Shown here: positions 25,173-34,600 of the stretch, one piece after another
How the letters are laid out: each line of letters opens with the position of its first letter
How positions within the stretch are numbered: the first letter of the stretch is position 1
NCBI GenBank assembly: GCA_002419465.1
Contig: DIGE01000014.1
Span: forward strand, 124,001-188,000
Reading direction: 5' to 3'
DNA: 64,000 bases
From: Geobacter sp. UBA5730
Lineage (GTDB): Bacteria; Desulfobacterota; Desulfuromonadia; Geobacterales; Pseudopelobacteraceae
Translations under genes and position numbers: made by a program
Notes under the pieces: generated by a model
The model's database searches: none
What the model saw: only the letters and a program-made list of their open reading frames with translations
Told to the model about the DNA's origin: nothing

Positions 25173-26063
25173 TTTTTCCCTCATCATACAGCTGCCCACC
25201 CAGTGATTGGCAAACTGCAGGGCGATTCGGCCGCTGTTGTCCCCCTTCTGGCGGCACCAACGGATAGCCGCCTGACGCGCCTCTTCATTCCAGAGCCCCG
25301 GCATGCCACGCTGGTCAGCCATCCGGCTCACCCACTGGCGGGTCACCTCCAGAAACTGATCCTGGCTGAAGGGGTGAAAGCCGACCCACAGACCAAAACG
25401 ACCTGACAGGGAAATCTTCTCCTCCACGGATTCGCCGTGATGAATCTCGTTATTGACCAGCATCGCCCCCCGGTTGTCGCTCTCGTATTCCGGCAACAGA
25501 TGCCGCCGGTTGGAGGTGATATAAATCAACGCATTCTCCGGCGGGGCATAGACCGACCCGTCCAGGGCGCTTTTCAGCATTTTGTAACTTGATTCGCCGG
25601 TCTCAAACGACACGTCGTCGGAGAAGAGAATGAAACGGTATGGCTGCCGTTTGATCTGCTCCACCATGGCCGGCAGATGGACCAGATCATCCTTATCCAC
25701 CTGGATCACCCTTAAGCCCTGCGGTGCGTAGCTGTGCAACAAAGCCCGGACCAGGGAGGATTTGCCGGTGCCGCGGGTACCCCACAACAGCACGTTATTG
25801 GCCGGCACTCCAGCCAGGAACTGACGGGTGTTATCCTCCACCACCCGCTTCTGCTCGTCAATCCCCAGCAGGTCATCCAGATGCATCGATTCAAGCTCCG
25901 GCACCGGATCAAGATAACCGCTCGCGGCCCGGCGGCGCCAGTTGGCGGCGCGGGTCACACTCCAATCCACAGACGGCACCGGTTTTGGCAGGATCTGCTC
26001 CACCGCATCCAGCACCCGCCGCAACTGCTCCACCATCTCCTTGTCAAGGCTGATCAAAGGCAT
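25164..26063 (-). CDS. DUF815 AAA-type ATPase
   Basis: The 299-residue P-loop ATPase has Walker A GTRGTGKSSL (about residue 95) and a Walker B-like segment FILFSDDVSFE (about 150). The spacing and the motif SNRRHLLPE are those of DUF815 proteins, whose cellular role is unknown. Length is normal for the family. It is followed on the minus strand by the second HyfB gene in convergent orientation, with overlapping ends. It is preceded by ybaK. Confidence 0.88.
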   Translation of the reverse strand: MPLISLDKEMVEQLRRVLDAVEQILPKPVPSVDWSVTRAANWRRRAASGYLDPVPELESMHLDDLLGIDEQKRVVEDNTRQFLAGVPANNVLLWGTRGTGKSSLVRALLHSYAPQGLRVIQVDKDDLVHLPAMVEQIKRQPYRFILFSDDVSFETGESSYKMLKSALDGSVYAPPENALIYITSNRRHLLPEYESDNRGAMLVNNEIHHGESVEEKISLSGRFGLWVGFHPFSQDQFLEVTRQWVSRMADQRGMPGLWNEEARQAAIRWCRQKGDNSGRIALQFANHWVGSCMMREKLR

Positions 26064-26088
26064 ACCAGAAGTCCTCCCCTACGTCATT

Positions 26089-26571
26089 TCAATACCCGAC
26101 CCGCACCGGGACAGGCTTCAAGGTTCGCATCAGATCGGCCGGGGCGATTGCCACCAGATAGCCGCGCTTGCCGCCGTTCAAGTAGATGATTGGCAACTCC
26201 AGAATGGTCTCTTCGACATAGGTCGGCATCTGGCGCCTGGTGCCGAAAGGAGAAGTGCCGCCAACGAGATATCCAGTATGCTTCTGCGCCACTTCAGGAC
26301 GGCAGGGTTCCACCGAACGGGCGCCGATCTGCCGGGCCAGCTCCTTGGTGGATACCTGCAGATCACCATGCATCAACACGATCAACGGCTGCCTGCGATC
26401 ATCCTCCATCACCAGGGTTTTGATGACGCCATGTTCATCAACCCCCAGCTCACGGGAGGAAACCGCCGTGCCGCCCTTCTCTTCATAACTGTACAAATGA
26501 TCACTGAACGTGACCCCGGCTGCCCGCAGGGCACGCACTGCCGGAGTAACCGGCGCCTTGTCCTTGGCCAT
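26089..26571 (-). CDS. ybaK: aminoacyl-tRNA deacylase, YbaK/EbsC family
   Basis: The 160-residue protein matches YbaK, which hydrolyses mis-charged Cys-tRNA(Pro) and related tRNAs. The family signature is visible: SDHLYSYEEK near residue 20, KTLVMEDDR with the catalytic-site Lys, and GGTSPFGTRRQMPTYVEE near residue 105. It is cytoplasmic. It lies 25 bases upstream of the DUF815 gene on the same strand and may be cotranscribed with it. Confidence 0.93.
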   Translation of the reverse strand: MAKDKAPVTPAVRALRAAGVTFSDHLYSYEEKGGTAVSSRELGVDEHGVIKTLVMEDDRRQPLIVLMHGDLQVSTKELARQIGARSVEPCRPEVAQKHTGYLVGGTSPFGTRRQMPTYVEETILELPIIYLNGGKRGYLVAIAPADLMRTLKPVPVRVGY

Positions 26572-26651
26572 GAAATTCTTTCCTTCAAAAAACTTCCATC
26601 AGGAACGAGAATTTTTTCGTTCTGGGGCTGACAATCAAGCAATGACGCGGA

Positions 26652-26671
26652 GGCGTACTGATGAGTACGCC
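26652..26671. repeat. hairpin in the hypE-ybaK intergenic stretch
   Basis: GGCGTACT (26652-26659) and AGTACGCC (26664-26671) form a perfect eight-base stem with loop GATG. A second small repeat, GAACGA/TCGTTC, lies at 26603-26622. There is no long U tract. It may be an extragenic palindrome of a dispersed family or a weak terminator for hypE. Confidence 0.5.
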
Positions 26672-26722
26672 GCACAAGGCATTGAGAAAATTGGCGGCGC
26701 CAGGGCGGAAAAAGACCGTTCC

Positions 26723-27733
26723 TCAACAAATCCTCGGCAGCTGCTCTCCTGCCAGCATCTCAATGCGACGCATGCCGCCGACCGATGTCTGCATCCGCAC
26801 TCTGCCCGGCTCACCCTGCTCCACCGTCCCGATAATCGCGGCAGCCTGTCCCAAAGGATGCGCCTGCAGCGCTGCCAGGGCGGCCCCTTCCAACCCAGGC
26901 GCCACAAAGGCCAACAGCTTGCCTTCATTGGCCACATACAACGGGTCCAGCCCCAGGATACCGCACAATCCCCTGACCTGTGGCTTGACCGGGATGGCAG
27001 CCTCATCAATGGTCAGGGTCACCCCGGATTGCCGGGCGATCTCCTTCAGGGTGGTGGCGACCCCGCCCCGGGTCGGGTCCCGCAACGCGTGCAGTCCTTC
27101 ACCAACCGCCTCCATCAACACATCCACCAGTCCCCAGAGCGGTGCGGAATCACTCAGCAGACCGCCGGCATCCAACTTTTCCCGGGCGGCCATCACCGCC
27201 ATGCCATGATCACCCATGCTGCCGGACAGGATAATCCGGTCGCCGGGCCGCGCATTGGCTCCGTGGATCGCCAGGTCATGTTCCAGCACCCCCACCCCGC
27301 TGGTGGTGATATACAGCCGGTCGGCCTTGCCCCGCGGCACCACCTTGGTGTCGCCGGTCACCACCTGCACCCCGGCCCGGTCAGCGGCCTGACGCAGATC
27401 GGCCAGGATCTCGGCAAACCCGGTCCGGCTGAAGCCCTCCTCAATGATCAGGGCACAGGAAAGCCACAATGGGCGCGCCCCCATCATGGCCAAATCATTA
27501 ACGGTACCATGCACCGCCAGAGAACCGATGCTGCCGCCGGGAAACAGCGGCGGGTCAACCACGTACCCATCGGTGGTAAAGGCCAGCCGGGTACCGCCAG
27601 CCTCCAGCAGAGCGGCATCGTTCTGTTCATTGGCGCCCAGGCCGGAAACAATCGGCACAATCAGCTCATCCAGCAACTGATGTCCCAGACTGCCACCGCT
27701 GCCATGGCCCAGCAGGATCAGGTCCTTATGCAT
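26723..27733 (-). CDS. hypE: [NiFe] hydrogenase maturation protein HypE
   Basis: The 336-residue AIR synthase-like enzyme dehydrates the carbamoyl group on its C-terminal cysteine to make the cyanide ligands of the [NiFe] site. The essential C-terminus LPRIC is intact. The N-terminus LLGHGSGGSLGHQL and the motif ATTLKEIARQSG match. Length is normal. It stands alone here, without hypF/C/D, which must be elsewhere. It presumably serves the hydrogenase at 10390-11652, since the Ehr large subunit has no [NiFe] site. Confidence 0.95.
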   Translation of the reverse strand: MHKDLILLGHGSGGSLGHQLLDELIVPIVSGLGANEQNDAALLEAGGTRLAFTTDGYVVDPPLFPGGSIGSLAVHGTVNDLAMMGARPLWLSCALIIEEGFSRTGFAEILADLRQAADRAGVQVVTGDTKVVPRGKADRLYITTSGVGVLEHDLAIHGANARPGDRIILSGSMGDHGMAVMAAREKLDAGGLLSDSAPLWGLVDVLMEAVGEGLHALRDPTRGGVATTLKEIARQSGVTLTIDEAAIPVKPQVRGLCGILGLDPLYVANEGKLLAFVAPGLEGAALAALQAHPLGQAAAIIGTVEQGEPGRVRMQTSVGGMRRIEMLAGEQLPRIC

Positions 27734-27841
27734 GGCTTTCTCTCCTTGACGTTGAAGACTAGCACGTCATCCGCAGGGTGTCATCACCCGATCGGTCAAG
27801 TCCTGTTTTCTGTTCCCAACTCCCCCCGTTCCATGCTAAAA

Positions 27842-27855
27842 AGTTGCTTTCAACT
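27842..27855. promoter_or_regulatory. small palindrome upstream of the FabMG-like gene
   Basis: AGTTG (27842-27846) and CAACT (27851-27855) form an inverted repeat with spacer CTTT, 35 bases before the start codon at 27890, in the divergent region between hypE and the reductase gene. It could be an operator; no clear -35/-10 pair was found. Confidence 0.3.
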
Positions 27856-27889
27856 GACCTATTAAAACTATTGAAAGCTGGAGGATCCC

Positions 27890-29218
27890 ATGTCTGATTA
27901 CTGCCCGATGACCGCGCTGCCGCCAGTGCCCGGCTATAAAACCGGTGACGTCCTGGTGCTGTTCGGCGAACTGTTTGGTCGCGGCTACGCAAACGGTCTG
28001 GTGGAAGAGGCCAAGCGGCTGGGCATGACCGTGCTGGGCACCACCGTGGGCCGCCGGGACAACGACGGCACCCTGCGCCCGCTGACTGCCGGGGAACTGG
28101 CTGAAGCAGAAGGTCTGCTGGGTGGCAGCATCCTCAACATCCCTCTGGAGGCCGGCTTTGACATGGAAAGCCCCGATGGCCAGCCCTCAGTAGCCGAACA
28201 GCTGAAAAAGGCCAAACCGGACGACTGGAGGCAGATCAGCTTTGTTGCTGATTCTATTGAAAAGGCCCGAGCCGCTGGTCAAGCCCGTTTCTGCGCCAAC
28301 GTGGCCCTGCTGGCCAATGAACTGGAGCGTCGCATTCCGGCCGGGGCCAATCTCCTGTTCGCCCACACCATGGCTGGCGGCATCCCCCGCGCCCGTTTCT
28401 TTATGCCGCTTTTAAACCGGGTGTTCAAAGGGACCGGCGACAAGTATCTGGCCTCCGAGCCATTCTGGCAAAGCGGCGTGGGCCAGTTGTGCGACATCAG
28501 CTTCAATGAGGTTACTGCTGACACCTTCCGCTACCTGCTGGACGGCACGGAAAGCCTGCGGCAACGGGTTACCGCTGCTGGCGGGAAGGTGGCCTACTCT
28601 GCCTACGGCTACCACGGCACCGGCATTCTGCTGGATGGCGAGTACCGTTGGCAATCCTACACCCCCTACCTGCAGGGCTTTGCCAAAATGCGACTGGAAG
28701 ATATTGCAGCCGAGGCACGCCAACAGGGAATCAACGCCACGGTTTTCAACTGTCCCGAGATTCAGACTAATTCCAGTGCACTGTTCCTGGGGGTTGAATT
28801 GTCGCTCTACCCGCTGCTGCGTTCGGTGCGTGCTGCCGCTGGCGATGCTGCCGCAGCACTGGAGACCCGCTGTGCAGAACTGCTCCAGGAGGGCACCACC
28901 CTTGAGGGTTTGCTGGCTGAGGCCGAAGCCTGTCTGAACGCACCGTTAATCACCAGCGCCCTGGAGTTTGCCGCATGGCCCCAGCACTCCACCAAAGAGC
29001 AGATGGAGCTGATGCTGGCCACTTCAAACCGGCTGATGGCGCTGCACCGCGACCAGAAACAGCTGGTCTGTGCCGAACTTTCCCGTTTGGTGTTCCGGGC
29101 CACGGGGCGCCTGATCGTCCAGGGTTCCTGGAGCAGTCAGCAGGCTGCCACCTGGCTGAACCATGACCTGCTCGCCGCCTTGGTGGCTGACTCACGCGGC
29201 GCCGACCTGCTGGACTAA
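27890..29218 (+). CDS. probable enoyl-ACP reductase of the FabMG family
   Basis: The 442-residue protein has a glycine-containing N-terminus (DVLVLFGELFGRGYANGLVEEAKRLGMTVLGTTVGRRDND) that looks like a nucleotide-binding fold, and a central YSAYGYHGTG stretch with Tyr and Lys nearby. The overall sequence recalls proteins annotated as the FabMG family of enoyl-ACP reductases, which act in fatty-acid elongation. That assignment is from memory of the family, not from a diagnostic motif. The ATG follows GGAGGAT. BamD and PlsY genes follow on the same strand, in line with membrane biogenesis. Confidence 0.55.
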   Translation: MSDYCPMTALPPVPGYKTGDVLVLFGELFGRGYANGLVEEAKRLGMTVLGTTVGRRDNDGTLRPLTAGELAEAEGLLGGSILNIPLEAGFDMESPDGQPSVAEQLKKAKPDDWRQISFVADSIEKARAAGQARFCANVALLANELERRIPAGANLLFAHTMAGGIPRARFFMPLLNRVFKGTGDKYLASEPFWQSGVGQLCDISFNEVTADTFRYLLDGTESLRQRVTAAGGKVAYSAYGYHGTGILLDGEYRWQSYTPYLQGFAKMRLEDIAAEARQQGINATVFNCPEIQTNSSALFLGVELSLYPLLRSVRAAAGDAAAALETRCAELLQEGTTLEGLLAEAEACLNAPLITSALEFAAWPQHSTKEQMELMLATSNRLMALHRDQKQLVCAELSRLVFRATGRLIVQGSWSSQQAATWLNHDLLAALVADSRGADLLD

Positions 29219-29237
29219 CCAGACCAAAGGAACCTCC

Positions 29238-29984
29238 ATGAAGCATCTACACCGTTGTCTGATCCTGCTATTCGCCACGCTGACCCTGCTGCCGGGCTGT
29301 GCCAGCACACCCGCTACGGAGCCGACCGCCGAGCAGTTGTATGCTCAGGGAGAGTCCGCCTTCCAGAAAAGCCGCTATGAAGAGGCAGTGAATCGCTGGA
29401 AGCAAGTCAAAGAGACCTTTCCCGACCCCGAGTTGATGGCCAAGGCCGAGATCGGCATCGCCAACGCCTACTTTTTGAACCTTGATTTCATTGAAGCCGG
29501 CGCCGCCTATGAAGATTTCCGTAAACTGCACCCCACCCATGATCTGGCCCAGTTTGCCCTCTATCGTCAGGCGCTTTCCAGCTACAACCTGATTACCGGG
29601 ATCGACACCGACCAGACCCCGATCAAAAACGCCCTGGCGCTGTTTGAGAACTTTACCAAGCAGTATCCCAAGTCAGAATATGTCTCGAAGGTGCAGGAGA
29701 AAATTACTGAGTGCCGAGGCAAGCTGGCCCAGTACGAAATCTATGTCGGCCGTTTCTACTACCGCACCGATGCCTATCAGGCTGCCATCGGCCGTCTGGA
29801 AGGAGCCCTGGCCAACTTCCCTGACTATGTTGGACACGATGAGACCCTCTTCTATCTGGGCAAAGCCGCTCTTGAAGTCAAACAGAACGACAAGGCTCAA
29901 TCAGCCCTGACCCGGCTGATCCGCGAGTACCCCAACAGCAAATACCTGGGTGACGCTCGTGAACTGCTGGCTGCCAAACTGTGA
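29238..29984 (+). CDS. bamD: outer-membrane assembly lipoprotein, BamD/TPR type
   Basis: The 248-residue lipoprotein precursor has a signal peptide with lipobox LLPGC (Cys near residue 21) and then about five TPR units covering the rest. BamD is the essential lipoprotein partner of BamA in beta-barrel insertion. I start it at ATG 29238, preceded by AAAGGAA. The last codon overlaps the GTG start of plsY, so they are coupled. A more general TPR lipoprotein (YfgL/YbgF type) is possible, but length and position of the repeats fit BamD. Confidence 0.85.
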   Translation: MKHLHRCLILLFATLTLLPGCASTPATEPTAEQLYAQGESAFQKSRYEEAVNRWKQVKETFPDPELMAKAEIGIANAYFLNLDFIEAGAAYEDFRKLHPTHDLAQFALYRQALSSYNLITGIDTDQTPIKNALALFENFTKQYPKSEYVSKVQEKITECRGKLAQYEIYVGRFYYRTDAYQAAIGRLEGALANFPDYVGHDETLFYLGKAALEVKQNDKAQSALTRLIREYPNSKYLGDARELLAAKL

Positions 29985-30565
29985 TCGACACCATGCTCTG
30001 GATAGCAGGGGCCTATCTGCTGGGCTCGATTCCCACCGGCCTGCTGTTGGGCAAACTGTACGGCATTGACGTACGCCAGCAGGGCAGTGGCAACATCGGC
30101 GCCACCAACCTCTACCGTACTGTAGGCCGCAGAGTGGGAGGCATTACCCTGCTTGGTGATTGTCTGAAGGGGCTGTTGCCGGTGCTGCTGGCATGGAAAC
30201 TGGGAATGGGCGAGCCGATGCAAGCCTGGATCGGCCTGGCAGCCTTCTGCGGACATGTTTTCTCGATCTTTCTGCTCTTCAAGGGTGGCAAGGGGGTTGC
30301 CACCGCCCTGGGGGTTTATCTGGCCCTGGCTCCGCTGGCGGTGCTGGGAGCCCTGCTGGTCTTTATCATCCTGGTGGCGATCTGGCGCTACATCTCGCTG
30401 GGATCTGTCGTTGCCGCAGCCGTGATGCCGGTGGTCATCTGGTTTCGTCCCCACTCACCTGAACTGCTGATCGCCACAGCCCTGATCTCAATCATCGTCA
30501 TCGCCAAACATCATGCCAACATCAAGCGTCTGCTGGAAGGCAGCGAATCAAAGTTCAAGGCATAA
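29981..30565 (+). CDS. plsY: glycerol-3-phosphate acyltransferase PlsY
   Basis: The 194-residue membrane protein transfers acyl groups from acyl-phosphate to glycerol-3-phosphate, the first step of phospholipid synthesis. The family motifs are present: GSIPTGLLLGKLYG, SGNIGATNLYRTVGR and GHVFSIFLLFKGGKGVATALG. About five transmembrane helices are visible. It starts with GTG 29981, overlapping the bamD stop. Confidence 0.95.
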   Translation: MIDTMLWIAGAYLLGSIPTGLLLGKLYGIDVRQQGSGNIGATNLYRTVGRRVGGITLLGDCLKGLLPVLLAWKLGMGEPMQAWIGLAAFCGHVFSIFLLFKGGKGVATALGVYLALAPLAVLGALLVFIILVAIWRYISLGSVVAAAVMPVVIWFRPHSPELLIATALISIIVIAKHHANIKRLLEGSESKFKA

Positions 30566-30578
30566 TCGCAAACATGCC

Positions 30579-30882
30579 ATGAAGCTTTTCACCGGCCTGC
30601 TCTGTTGCCTGATCGCCTGCTCTCCGGGAAGGCCCGTGATGGCAGAGACAAGAATATCCGCAGCCGCAAAAAAAGCCCCTCCCCCAGCCTTGTCAGAGAC
30701 CAAGCTCTCCCGGCTGATCGTTTCAGTTACTGCGGTTGACTACAAAAAACGGACGATTACCTTCAAGGAAAGCGGCGGAAGGCAAGCCGGGAGCCAGCAG
30801 TGTTGAAACGGTAAAGAAGGGCGACCAGGTAGCTGTCCGCTACACCAAGGCCGTCTGTATCAAGGTGAGCAAGGCGAAATAA
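30579..30882 (+). pseudogene. small exported protein gene with a frameshift
   Basis: From ATG 30579 there is a signal peptide (LFTGLLCCLIACSPG..PVMA) and a beta segment LIVSVTAVDYKKRTITFKESGG, then a stop at 30804-30806. Frame +1 from about 30781 continues the same family pattern (ETVKKGDQVAVRYTKAVCIKVSKAK) to a stop at 30880-30882. One extra base near 30777-30780 would explain it. Intact relatives are short periplasmic proteins with a GDxVxVxYTxAxxIxV ending. It may be a real mutation or a sequencing error. Confidence 0.6.
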
Positions 30883-30899
30883 TCCAAAAGAATCGCAAC

Positions 30900-31517
30900 C
30901 TACAGAGGCAACTCATACGGAATCGCCGGCGCTGCACCAGCCTCGACAATCTGTCTGAACTGACTCACCAGCCGGTAGGTGATCCCCCACAGAACAGGGC
31001 GGTGCTGATGCAGCAAAATGGCCGGCGCCTCCACGGGACGGCCCTCAAAATGTACCGTGGCAGCGACATGACGATGCGACTCCCCCAGCGCATGCAAATC
31101 AAACCAGAAGGCATCGTGGACCTCGTGGGAAAACTCAAGCTCCACCTGACCGGTCAGTCCATACACAAAACAGGCCACCCGTACCGGCAGGTTGGCCCCG
31201 ACCACGTCCGACAGACGCCCCAGGTAACTGGCATCCCGCAGATCAATCCCGACCTCTTCCATCGTCTCACGTTCAGCAGTCTGCCGCAGGTCTGCGTCCC
31301 GGAGTTCCATCCGGCCGCCGGGCAACCCGATATTGCCGGACCAGGGATCGTGAGGATGCCGCGCCCGTTCGATGAAAAACAGCTCCAATCCGCAGCTGTT
31401 TTCCCGCAGGATCAAGGCAACGGCGGCCAGCTTATGATCACAGGCAACGGTTGACGAAACAGAACGGGCATGCGCCAGACGCTGGCTGATCTCTGTAAAA
31501 CCTAATGAATGCTCCAT
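30900..31517 (-). CDS. Nudix hydrolase, CoA diphosphatase-like
   Basis: The 205-residue protein has the complete Nudix box from about residue 67: the glycine of LPGGRMELRD, then the REtMEEVG core. The preceding IGLPGGR and the RHPHDPWSGNIGLPGG segment resemble NudL/YeaB CoA pyrophosphatases, which hydrolyse CoA and acyl-CoA to 3',5'-ADP and phosphopantetheine. Substrate is inferred from this segment only. It is transcribed away from the hybrid kinase gene. Confidence 0.85.
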   Translation of the reverse strand: MEHSLGFTEISQRLAHARSVSSTVACDHKLAAVALILRENSCGLELFFIERARHPHDPWSGNIGLPGGRMELRDADLRQTAERETMEEVGIDLRDASYLGRLSDVVGANLPVRVACFVYGLTGQVELEFSHEVHDAFWFDLHALGESHRHVAATVHFEGRPVEAPAILLHQHRPVLWGITYRLVSQFRQIVEAGAAPAIPYELPL

Positions 31518-31570
31518 TTCTTTAGTTTACACTGTTTGTTGTTGTCCTCGCAAGAAGTGACAACAGCAAC

Positions 31571-31598
31571 TTGCTGATCCCTGCAAATACGCTATACT
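31571..31598 (+). promoter_or_regulatory. sigma-70 promoter of the hybrid kinase operon
   Basis: TTGCTG at 31571-31576 and TATACT at 31593-31598 are spaced by 16 bases, with a start expected near 31605 and the ATG at 31637. A small hairpin CACG-TAA-CGTG lies in the short leader. Confidence 0.6.
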
Positions 31599-31636
31599 AC
31601 GCCACGTAACGTGTCAGGATCTGAAAGTGAGCAGCC

Positions 31637-34600
31637 ATGTCCCTCCGCACACAACTCATTTTATTGGTTCTGGTGCCCCTGCTCTGCGCCGGTGGCGCTC
31701 TGTGGGGTATGGTGCACACCTCTCAAGTCGCACGCTCGGTGGCCAAAGGCACGGCGAGTAATGATACACAGGCCAGGGAGCTGAAAGATTTTATCCTGTT
31801 CCTGCAGGAGCCGCCCGCCGGTTCTGGCAAGCCGGCCCAGTACCACTTCCAGGCCACCCGCAACCGGATCGACACGCTCACCAAACCGTTGCCACCGCTT
31901 TTCAACCATCCTGACGAACAGCAGCAGCTTGAGCTGCTTGGCACCGCCCCGGACAAACTGGGCAAACTGTTTGAGCAGGCCCGCCGGGCTGGCGGCAGCA
32001 CCCTCTCCAGCCGCCATGCAGCCCTGTTGTCCCAGGAACTGAAAAACCTGCTACAGGCCACCGAAGAGCTTTCTTCTTTTTACGGCCGTACCCTGCAAAC
32101 TGCACAACAACAGAACAACCGCCTCAACCTGTTGCTGCTGCTGGTGGCATCAGGCTGGCCAATCCTCAACGCACTGCTCCTGTACCGCACGCTGGCGCAG
32201 CCGTTAACCAGGTTGAAGGAGGCGGTTGCCGCCGTCACCAGAGGAGATTTCAACCAACGTCTCAGCACCACGGCACCCGGCGAATTGGGTCAGCTCGGCA
32301 CCGCCTTCAACAAGATGGTGGAAGCCCGCCAAAGAATCAAAACAAGCGCCAGGGAGTCGGAAGAACGGCTACAGGATGTCTTTGACAACCTGCAGATGCT
32401 GACCGTCAGCCTCGACCGGAATGGCGCAGTCAGTTACTGCAACGACTACCTGTTGCAGGTAACCGGCCGCCAGCGCCACGAGGTGATCGGAAAAAACTGG
32501 TTTGACCTGTTCATTCCCGACCCGGAGCCGCTCAAGCAGCTTTTCAACAAGATGATCAGCAGCGGCGCATTCACCCACCATTACGAGAACCAGATCCTGA
32601 CCAGGGAGGGGAAATCCCGTCTGGTGTCCTGGAGCAACACCATCAACCGGGACAACACCGGCGCCATTACCGGCACTACCAGCATCGGCGGTGACATCAC
32701 GGAACAACGCGCGGCAGAACAGGACTTGGCACGGAGTCAACGCACCCTGCGCAACCTGGTGGATGCAAACCCCGAATCGCTGCTTCTGATCGATCGCACA
32801 GGTGTCATCCTGTCCGCTAACCGTGCCTTTGCGCAGCGACTCAACAAAAACGTCGAACAACTTGCAGGCACTGTCATTTACGATCTGTTACCACCCGAGC
32901 AGGCGGCTGAGCGCCGCCTGTGGGTTGATCAGGTTGTGAGCACCGGCCTGCCTCTGGTCGTCAATGACACCCGCGGCCTCTGGCAGTTTGAAAATCATAT
33001 CAACCCTGTTTCGAGTGCCGACGGCGAGGTTGAGTCTGTCTCCGTGCTCTCGATCGACATCACCGGCAAACTCCGTACGGAAAACGACTTGAAAAAGGTC
33101 AACGAAGAACTGCGCCAAAACAATGAGGAGCTGGAACAACGCGTGGCAGCGCGCACCCAGCAACTGACCAGCCTGAATACCGATTTGATCGAAGCAAAGG
33201 AACATGCGGAAGCTGCCAATCGGACCAAGGGCGAATTTCTGGCCAACATGAGTCACGAAATCCGTACCCCGATGAATGCCATCCTGGGTTTGACCCACCT
33301 GGTGCTGCAAACCGACCTGACCACCAAGCAGCATGAATATCTGCACATCATCAACAGCTCAGCCCGCCACCTGTTGGGAGTCATCAACGATATCCTCGAT
33401 TTTTCCAAACTTGAGGCCGGCCGGCTCAAGATAGAGCAGACAGCCTTTTCGCTTGGCGATGTCCTGGATCGGGTGATTGGACTGGTGGCGGTGCTGGCAC
33501 GGGACAAAGGGCTCAGCCTGACCCCGGTGATCAACGCCGGGGTTCCGGACAATCTGCTGGGGGACCCCCTGAGGTTAGAGCAGATTCTGATCAATCTGCT
33601 GTCAAATGCCATAAAATTTACGGAGCAGGGGCAGGTAACGCTACGGATTTCCTGCTCATCAGAGACACCGTCCCCTGGCCTCACACAACTCGTATTTGTG
33701 GTGCAGGACACCGGCATCGGCATGGACGAACAGACCATGGCACAGCTCTACCGCCCGTTCACGCAGGCCGACAGCTCCACCACCCGGACCCATGGCGGTT
33801 CAGGACTGGGGCTCTCGATCTGTAAACGGCTGGTAGAGATGATGGGCGGCAAGATCAGCGCACAGAGCAGCCCTGGAAATGGCAGTAGTTTTACCTTTAG
33901 CGCCAGCTTCGGGATTGGCGCCCGTCAGCCCCGCACCGTCGGCAAGGTTGCCAGGGCTCGCACGGCCCACCGTCACCAAAGCCTGCGCGGTTGCCGCTTG
34001 CTGGTGGTGGAAGACCAGCAGATCAACCTGCAGATCGTCAGGGAATTGTTGGAAACAGCAGGAGTTATGGTAGAAACCGCCCGCAACGGTGCCGAGGCCG
34101 TGGCAATGGTGCAGGGTCATGGGGCAAACATTGACGCTATCCTGATGGATATTCAAATGCCGGTAATGGATGGCTATGAGGCCACGCGGCTGATCCGGCA
34201 GCTGTTTCCCGCCGAGCAACTGCCAATCATTGCCATGACTGCCCATGTCTTTGATGAAGAACGTGAGCGTTGCCGCCAGGCCGGCATGAACGGCCATCTG
34301 CCCAAACCGCTTGACGTCAGGGCGCTCTACGACTTGCTGTGTGAGCATATCGATGCCGGCGCCGACTCCCAAGGCAGACAGCCCCCCCTGGGAGATCTGT
34401 CAGAACAGACGCCGGCCACCCTTCCGGACAGTCTGCCCGGTATTGATCTGGATGCGCTGCTTGAGCGCCTGAACCACAATATTCAGCTCTTGGTCCGCCT
34501 GATACGACTGTTCACCCATGAACACCAGGGCACGGCCAAGGAGATCGGACAGCTGATCCGGGAGGGCGACCTCGCCGCGGCGGCCCGCCTTGCCCATGGG

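Noticed and set aside
26510..27865. A 451-codon plus-strand frame opposite hypE and across the hypE-ybaK gap
   Set aside because: Antisense to a clear HypE with intact LPRIC end; the sequence is low in hydrophobic pattern and has no family features.
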